Shown here one piece after another: positions 22,750 through 28,654 of a DNA stretch of 28,654 nucleotides (the first letter of the stretch is position 1; each line of letters starts with the position of its first letter). The translations under genes and the position numbers were made by a program. The notes under the pieces are model-generated. The model was not told the origin of the DNA. It saw only the letters and a program-made list of their open reading frames with translations, and ran no database searches. The DNA is from Nemertoderma westbladi (lineage: Eukaryota; Xenacoelomorpha; Nemertodermatida; Nemertodermatidae). The stretch is taken from assembly GCA_032718475.1 (NCBI GenBank), contig JAUCBJ010003352.1, positions 1 to 28,654 on the forward strand, written 5' to 3'.

Positions 22750-24662
22750 TGACTGAGATACCTACATGCGAACTCAATAACACAGACGGCGATTTGGGGC
22801 AAGTAGGAGTAAATCAGTCTCTGGGTTTTCGCTTAGACGAGGACGGAGTCACAACTCCAGAGTCGAACCGACCCAGCTCGACGATATAATTGCGGACAAT
22901 GACACCCAGACTGATAGCGATTTACCTCGCTGGCTTGTATGACAGCTGGAAACAGACGTGGTAGGTTAAACACATCAGAAATGGTGACTGACGCACAAGT
23001 AGTCTATAATTATGACATAAAACCGGACAGACTCATCCCACAACATTACATACATAAGGACGTTGTGGGAGGTTTAAGGACTCAATTTAAACCAATACCT
23101 ACAGACAATTTATATTTTGCACCACCATCAAGGGTCGCAAAAAAGGCCTTTGATCGTATGGTAAATCTATCATCTTCATGGAACAATATTTGTCGTAAGG
23201 CCGCATGGTTAATACGACTTCTAATGTTCGCAAGTAATCGACAAGATTACTTAAATGGTAAGATTAGTTTCGACCGTCGTTTGTCTCTAAACAAAATAGA
23301 CGAGGCCGAAATATATGTAATACGACATTTCCAGCTTCGAAAATTCTCACAGGAATTTAGGTTGATTGCAGCAAGGAAGGCTGTGACGTCATCACCACTA
23401 ACCAAGTGGAGTCCTACTATATATAAAGGGTTGTTATGTCACAAGTTGCGCCTCCAAGCGGCCAATCTAAAAACATATTTTCAGTACCCAATCATAATTC
23501 CACCGCATTTAGAATTGCAGCGATCCATGATTCTTGACGCTCACCTGAAGCTTAGGCATGCAGGTCGCGGCCATTGTCTATCCATGTTGCGTCATCGTTT
23601 CATATTGATCAAGCCTACAAAGGCCCTCACCTCAGTCTTGGCCAATAGTATCGCTTGCAAGAAACTAAATGCTCGGTTGGGGGTACAGGAAATGAGTAAT
23701 TTGCCAGCGGCAAGAGTTCAGGTGTACCATCCCCCATTCACAAACACCGGGCTCGATTGCTTTGGTCCCATCGAGACACCCCGAGCACGTTCAGTAGTGA
23801 AAAGATGGGGGCTGATCCTTACATGTATGGCCAATCGAGCCATACACATCGAACGCCTTGCTGACATGACTACAAATTCCTTACTTCTGGCTTTACATCG
23901 ATTCATTGCCCGACGTGGGCTTGTAAAAGCCTTTTATTCAGGCAATGGCACAAATTTTGTTGGGGGGAAAAACGAAATCAATCATACCCTTAACAAAATT
24001 GACCACAACCAAATAGGAAAACAGCTAATCCCTGACCATATTGAGTGGTACTTTAACACCGCAGACAGTTCTTGGTGTGGTGAATGCTGGGAACGGCTAA
24101 TCCGCTCCATAAAGATCTCCATGACAAACACTATACCTGCGAATAAGACACTAAATGACGACCAGCTAGTAAATTTGTTTACCGAAATTGAATCAACTCT
24201 AAACTCCAGGCCATTGTGTTTAATACCCGATGGTGATAACGATTTCATTACTTTGCCACCCAACCACATTTTGATGCAATCTCCGACACCACTGGTGCCT
24301 GTATCAATACCCGTCGATTCATACCTTTACTCGCGAAAGAGTTGGCGAGTAACACAACTATTAGCCAGCCGGTTCTGGGAGATATGGCTCTGTCATTACT
24401 TGCCCACTATCTCTGCCAGAACCAAACGAATCCTCCCGTAATATGCAAAAGGGAGATTTCGTGCTGCTCACTGATGCCAACCTCAAGCGTCGACTATGGA
24501 TCACCGGCGTCGTAACAGACGTACACCAGAACTGTAACTGTTAGGACAAATAACCGTCAGGTAATAAAAAGGCCAGTACAGAAACTAGTCCTCCTAGAGG
24601 AGACGCGTGACGCAACCGGTGATTATAAAATTATTAAACTTCCTTTGACGTACTTTACTAAA
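22750..24662 (+). pseudogene. Element C: BEL/Pao integrase, decayed
   Basis: A short acidic frame from 22750 (MTEIPTCELNNTDGD), frameshifted, probably corresponds to the RNase H-integrase linker. The main 500-codon frame (22939-24441) is co-linear with B's integrase: FDRMVNLSSSW, YPIIIPPHLELQRSMILDAH and LDCFGP (D273). The second catalytic Asp is lost, however: YSGNGTNFVG (G335) replaces YCDQGTNFVG. The first zinc Cys is also replaced by Ser (SIAC for CIIC). The Glu in CWERLIRSIK (E385) remains. A frameshift near 24435 moves the C-terminal part (NMQKGDFVLLTDANLKRR) to another frame, and a further shift near 24530 leads to the RPVQKLVLLEETRDATGDYK end. The 5' part of C is missing. Confidence 0.9.
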
Positions 24663-25383
24663 TGCCCATAACCTCACTCTATCCAGTACATCCCATTTCA
24701 TTTGGTCCAGGCCATCAGACCAATCCATTTTTCCTACGTGTAAATTTCCTGTCTGATATGTGTATTGTATTGTATATCCTGCATACACATAGGAGCGGTA
24801 TATTATATGTTGGAAAAATTTTAAATTTTGTTGGTATTTTGAAAAGTTAAAGATATAAGGACTGTCTGTACCAATAAAAAAAAATAAATAAATAAAATTA
24901 GTAAAATGTTATCAATATTTTAAAATTATAGCGCTCAAGAAAGCCAATCTCGCAAGTACCCGGGACAACAGTGCAACAACCTCCCGGTCAAATCCGAACG
25001 TCCAAGCGTACCAAAACACGCGTAACCCAGGGTCTGCTGAATAGTCATTCCTTGTAAAAATGGGAGTACAATTTTAATATAAAAGCAAATTATTCGCAGT
25101 TCGTAAATAAAATAAAAATATAAAAATTAGGGAACAAATACAACAATGGCAATGGGTGGCCGATACTCTTAAATGAATGCAAGCATTCAGCCCTCGTTTT
25201 TTGACAAATTAGCCTAAGAATGAGAAATGGCGACTCAGTCCGGAAAGGAACTTTAAAGGGATGGGGGGGCCGGGGTGGTTTTGGACATTTATGGGAAATA
25301 ATCGAATATTTCTTAATTTACACCGCTGTTCTGGAAATACACGTCAATCTTCGAGCTTTGAAATTCGATATCAGCAATGATGT
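24663..25383 (+). other. Element C 3' region, no recognised gene
   Basis: AT-rich, with an A-rich microsatellite near 24875-24897 and a perfect 7-bp inverted repeat TGAATGCAAGCATTCA (25174-25189). The centre GCAAGC of that repeat recalls the hairpin module, but the stem sequence differs. A 61-codon frame at 25220-25405 is unconvincing alone. Confidence 0.5.
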
Positions 25384-25710
25384 TTTCAGCGCGAAAGTTT
25401 TATAAAGCCTCCAATTCGAACTCTGGCACCTAAAGAGGAGGACGAAAGCGTGCTGGAATCGCAAAAAGGGACGAAATCGCTACCCAGATCACGTTGGACG
25501 GACGAACTAATGGAGACTGTCAGAAATTCAACTCAACAGGTAACCGTCATCCACCAGGTCGTTGACCGCAAGGTTATGGTATGGGCGACAACACAACTCC
25601 ATTGCAACATCGAGCTAGATTACAGTGAAATTCAGGACTCGAACTTCCATGTAACTTTAGCGGCAGATCACATCGCAGACCTATATAGTGACCCGTCTGT
25701 CTACCCATAA
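25384..25710 (+). CDS. Unknown ORF in the 3' region of element C
   Basis: A frame without an obvious ATG start, open from at least 25384 to a stop at 25708-25710. It includes KPPIRTLAPKEEDESVLESQ, SRWTDELMETVRN and HCNIELDYSEIQDSNFHV. Its composition is balanced and protein-like, unlike the AT-rich surroundings, but no domain is recognised. It lies 0.75 kb after C's integrase, in the same relative place as the unknown ORFs of A (2055-2336) and B (7735-8105), although the three share no clear similarity. The preceding frame (25220-25405) may be its N-terminal part, separated by a frameshift. Confidence 0.3.
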   Translation, partial: FQRESFIKPPIRTLAPKEEDESVLESQKGTKSLPRSRWTDELMETVRNSTQQVTVIHQVVDRKVMVWATTQLHCNIELDYSEIQDSNFHVTLAADHIADLYSDPSVYP

Positions 25711-26698
25711 CCACACATATATGTATTATTTGCATTTTGGGGGGGTTTATGTCTTAAGGTGTTAATGTAATATTATAGTATTCAGTACCTATATGATTAA
25801 ATTTTGCACTATGTAATATTATCATTATTTGACTCCGTTTGTAAACTGTTCATTTATAATACATTTATGTAAGTGAATTATTTGTTTACACGGTTATTTT
25901 ATTATTTACCTTTTATTCTAGTTAAAGTTAATAATCATTTACCATTATAAAATGGTAAATTGCTTAAATACTTATTTGTAATAGATGAATTAATTACTAG
26001 CCCTATAAATTACTTTTGTCAGTAAACTCTTTACTACACCATGTACATACGTACGCTTAAAGAATTATTGTAAATATCAAAGTTTACGTACGTTTGAAGA
26101 ATTATTTGTTAATTTAGTATGTAAGTTGAATAGAAGGGGAGGCAAATGCTGTAATATTGGAGGCCCTTTACTTAAAATAATCTCAAAATTCACAAATGCA
26201 ACATAGTTTTTTTAGTGAAACCGAATATTCAAAAAATCCTCATTTATAAGTAATTTTATTTTTAAATTTAAAGTAAATTAACATTCAAATAATTATTAGG
26301 ACCATATAAAATAATAATAAAGTAATTCAACTACTGTAATACTGTATACCGCAATGAAGTAAATGAAGCAATAATGATGGATCCAGTAACGAGTTTAAAG
26401 AAAAAGGGTAGAATGTAGGAACGTGCAATACAGAAATAACAAAAAAAAATAAAAATAAAAATAAGTTAGGTAAAGAAGGGGGGCTTTATGTAAGTTGCGT
26501 ATGTAAGTTGAATTCTATATGAGTAGTATTTTCTAATAATTTGAAAACCTTAATTATAGATAGTGGTTTATTAAGCCGCGCCTTTTGTTTATATTAATTA
26601 ATTTCGATGAAGGATCATTATTGCAATAATTTGTTATATACTTAGTAAAATCATTTATTTGCCTTTTTTATAGTTATATAAGTTGCCAGAAACGGATT
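25711..26698. other. AT-rich stretch before C's LTR, no gene seen
   Basis: No supported coding sequence. The 15-mer GTATGTAAGTTGAAT occurs at 26117-26131 and 26499-26513, enclosing about 370 bp that ends with an A-rich run (26440-26465) and purine tracts (agaaggggaggc near 26132; aaagaagggggg near 26472). This could be a small retroposed insertion or remnant of another element. Confidence 0.4.
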
Positions 26699-26825
26699 TG
26701 TGCTAAGGAAAGAATTATGTAATATTTCATTTTTGAATTAACAAATAACATCGTTAAGTACGTTTTTTGATTCTCTATTGGAAATAAATGTTTATTGTAT
26801 TAGGAAAGCTATTTTCTACTTGGCT

Positions 26826-26916
26826 TACGGAGTGGCTTGGTAGCTTAGTTAACTCAGCGCCAGGTAGCACTAGGACAGGTCGAGAGTTCGATCCTCACAG
26901 TAGATAATATTTTTTT
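26826..26916 (+). ncRNA. tRNA-like Pol III unit in LTR of element C
   Basis: A box TAGCTTAGTTAACTCAGCG (26841-26859), B box GAGAGTTCGATCCTC (26882-26896) whose T stem pairs at four of five positions, and a T7 terminator (26910-26916). It lies about 130-142 bp from the inferred LTR start, as in A and B, though its sequence differs from theirs. Confidence 0.65.
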
Positions 26917-27011
26917 GTTTGTTGTAAGTAATATCAGTGAGTATTTTTAAGTGCATAATTATTATTCAATTATTTGCTCTAATATTATTCATTATTTGTT
27001 TGTTGGTATGG

Positions 27012-27045
27012 AGGATCACGATAGCGTTCAGAATATCGTGATCCT
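27012..27045 (+). repeat. Perfect 12-bp inverted repeat with 10-base loop
   Basis: AGGATCACGATA (27012-27023) and TATCGTGATCCT (27034-27045) are exact inverse copies. It lies about 100 bp after the tRNA-like unit's terminator in C's U3. Confidence 0.9.
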
Positions 27046-27900
27046 GGAACGGTATTATATTTTATATCAATTTGCAGCAAGTCATAACAATTTTATATTT
27101 ACCCTAAAACGTAAATTAATTCATTTGCATTTATTCTATTGAAACACATTTACTGAAATTTAAATTTACCGCTGCTGTATACAATATATTTGCTGGACCA
27201 ATAGTTTATCGTTTATATTTGTTGCTAGGAAAATTTGGTGTCGTCACTTCCGGCAATGACGACATTATTCGATTACTATTAAGCCCACGTTATTAATGTC
27301 GTAGTAGTTTTTTCATAGTTTCCAGTCTTTAGAATTACAATATTATTAGTTGTTTTCATATTCTGCAGTAATCATACTAGGCAATACACATCAAAACTAA
27401 ATAAACTTCTGAATTATGTAATTATATTTCATTTCTGTATTCTGACATTCGCGCAAGATGCCTGAGTAGAGACTCATCAGCCAGGGGGCCAACTGACGTG
27501 GAGCCCGGGAACAACAACCGCAAGGGAAGTAATCATGACGACAATTAATATTCTCTTAGGGGGGTGGGGGGCTGACAGGGGACGGACCGTTAGCCGCAGT
27601 GTCCGGTAACCCGGTCACTCTCACACGGGGATGTAGGTTTTGCTTAAAATGGGGGTGTAACAAAATCCAGCCTAACCGGAGTTGTACATACACTATATAT
27701 TGGGAAGTTTTAGGCCTTAGGAAAATAAAATTAGATTAGAACTCCCTTGTTGAACATTTGAGAATAGACCCCCATTGATCTTTACCGAATCGAACAAATT
27801 GACTGACTTATAAATTTTAGGGAAGGATTTTAATTTAGCATTTTGGACGACTCGGCAGCAGGCTAGTATTGAACAGTCAATTTGTTTCGAGCGAGTATAA

Positions 27901-28139
27901 AAAAGAGACAATACGGGTTAGGCCTCCTAGCCAAATAGAAGATAAAAAGAGGATTAGCAGGTAAAATATATTACGATAATCATTTTAGTTGAGATATTTC
28001 TTTCAATCCCTGACTTGCTTAGCTACAGTAAGTAGTATTATTTGGGACCAAACACAAAAACAAGGCATCTGGGGGGTTGCTATTGAAAGAATAGACCCGC
28101 AAATGCGGTAGTGTGTGCGCATATACTGTATATACGGGA
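27901..28139. other. Boundary between element C and LINE fragment, nothing recognised
   Basis: No supported gene or repeat. The frame extending from the LINE here loses RT homology. Confidence 0.4.
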
Positions 28140-28654
28140 TTGCACAACACAAAACAAGATCAGTTAGGTACTTGGCAGGATTTCCTCGACTTCTGGAGCC
28201 AGTAGGTGGAGTTATCATCACCCCATCATCATTATGATGATCTAAGGACATGCGTAGAACATAGTCAACCACATTAATGAACAAGAATGGTGCAAGTGTG
28301 TCTCCTTGGAGGACGCCCCATAACACTTCAAATGGTTCTGTGTCACCGTCAATCAGTAGACACAAATGTTGTCGAACCATCGTATACTGATCTGATTGCT
28401 GCAATAATTTCATCAGGAATCCCATTTAATGAAAGTATGCTGAACATACGTGACCGAGAGACTGAATCAAAGGCCTTGAAGAAGTCAACAAAGATAACAG
28501 CCAGATGCCTGTCTTTCTTTTTTGATAATTCTTCAATTATCCTTCTGAACTGCCAAAATGGGCTCCATGGTCCCACGACCTTTACGGAACCCATTCTGAT
28601 TTCCACGGAGCAGTCTCTCAATGGGATCCCTGATGCGATTTAATAGAATCCTAT
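28140..28654 (-). pseudogene. LINE (non-LTR retrotransposon) reverse transcriptase fragment
   Basis: On the - strand, entering from the right edge: WQFRRIIEELSKKKDRHLAV, then FVDFFKAFDSVSRSRMF (motif A with the catalytic Asp), LSLNGIPDEIIAAIRSVYDG and, after a frameshift near 28355, GVLQGDTLAPFLFINVVDYVLR (motif B). Homology ends at KYLTDL, just before the F/YADD motif, so the active site is incomplete. The GVLQGDTLAPFLF form occurs in LINEs of many marine invertebrates; the clade was not determined. The remainder of the element would lie beyond the window. Confidence 0.88.

Larger units (their letters stand above)
26699..27900 (+). mobile_element. Element C LTR (start approximate, right end unknown)
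   Basis: The start is placed at TGTGCTAAGG (26699) or up to about 26710, upstream of an AGAATTATG block matching the GAATTAT near the start of the A and B LTRs. Features in order are the tRNA-like unit (26826-26916), a 12-bp hairpin (27012-27045), TTTGCTGGACCAAT (27189-27202, identical to A at 3349-3362), AATAAA near 27405, and a G-rich stretch (27558-27585). No clear TATA box was found. The 3' limit cannot be fixed; no second copy lies in the window. Confidence 0.5.

Noticed and set aside
26117-26513. 15-bp direct repeats as target duplications of a SINE
   Set aside because: The A-rich run is separated from the right repeat by about 30 bases and no Pol III boxes were seen inside; kept only as a note in the stretch description.

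Overview
The window looks like a transposon graveyard from an animal genome, probably an invertebrate. The sequence is AT-rich with no bacterial-style operons, and almost all recognisable coding sequence is reverse-transcribing elements: BEL/Pao, Ty3/Gypsy and a LINE. No host protein gene was recognised. The species cannot be named from what is visible.

Layout. Positions 1-2005 hold a broken Ty3/Gypsy pol (RT, RNase H, integrase) on the + strand, cut off abruptly. Positions about 2045-4813 are the 3' end and 3' LTR of a BEL/Pao-like element (called A here, + strand). Into the far end of A's LTR a second, nearly full-length BEL/Pao element (called B, - strand, 4814-21342) has inserted. B has two direct LTRs of about 2.25 kb (4814-7073 and 19112-21342), TG...CA ends and a 5-bp target duplication AGGAT (4809-4813 and 21343-21347). 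A's LTR resumes at 21343 and seems to end near 21422. Positions 21423-22740 hold nothing recognisable. Positions 22750-24662 are the decayed integrase of a third BEL/Pao element (called C, + strand), followed by about 2 kb of AT-rich 3' region and its LTR from about 26699. The right edge (about 28140-28654, - strand) is a LINE reverse transcriptase fragment.

Element B, read on the - strand, runs: 5' LTR, 870-bp leader, Gag with a long coiled coil (858 aa), Gag DUF1759-like and zinc-knuckle part, A17-type protease, first part of RT, an inserted LTR-like promoter fragment, a duplicated RT start plus the rest of RT, RNase H, a long S-P-D-x repeat, integrase with D-D-E intact, a 1.8-kb 3' region and the 3' LTR. 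Several frameshifts and at least two stops make this copy defective, although most domains are well preserved. By eye the two LTRs differ by roughly 30 substitutions in about 2.2 kb plus a few indels, so the insertion is fairly recent.

Two patterns stand out. First, a 20-bp near-palindrome (+ strand GGTAGGCTCGCAAGCCTTCC) occurs ten times along B's internal region, in coding sequence (in all three frames) and outside it, with a diverged copy in A. One copy has a compensatory base-pair change in the stem, which points to an RNA or DNA hairpin module rather than a protein motif. Second, the LTRs of A, B and C each carry, about 140 bp from their start and in the sense direction, a tRNA-like Pol III unit (A box, B box, oligo-T). 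A third oddity is the LTR promoter fragment inside B's pol, flanked by a 137-bp duplication of RT sequence and followed at once by an ATG-started reading frame.
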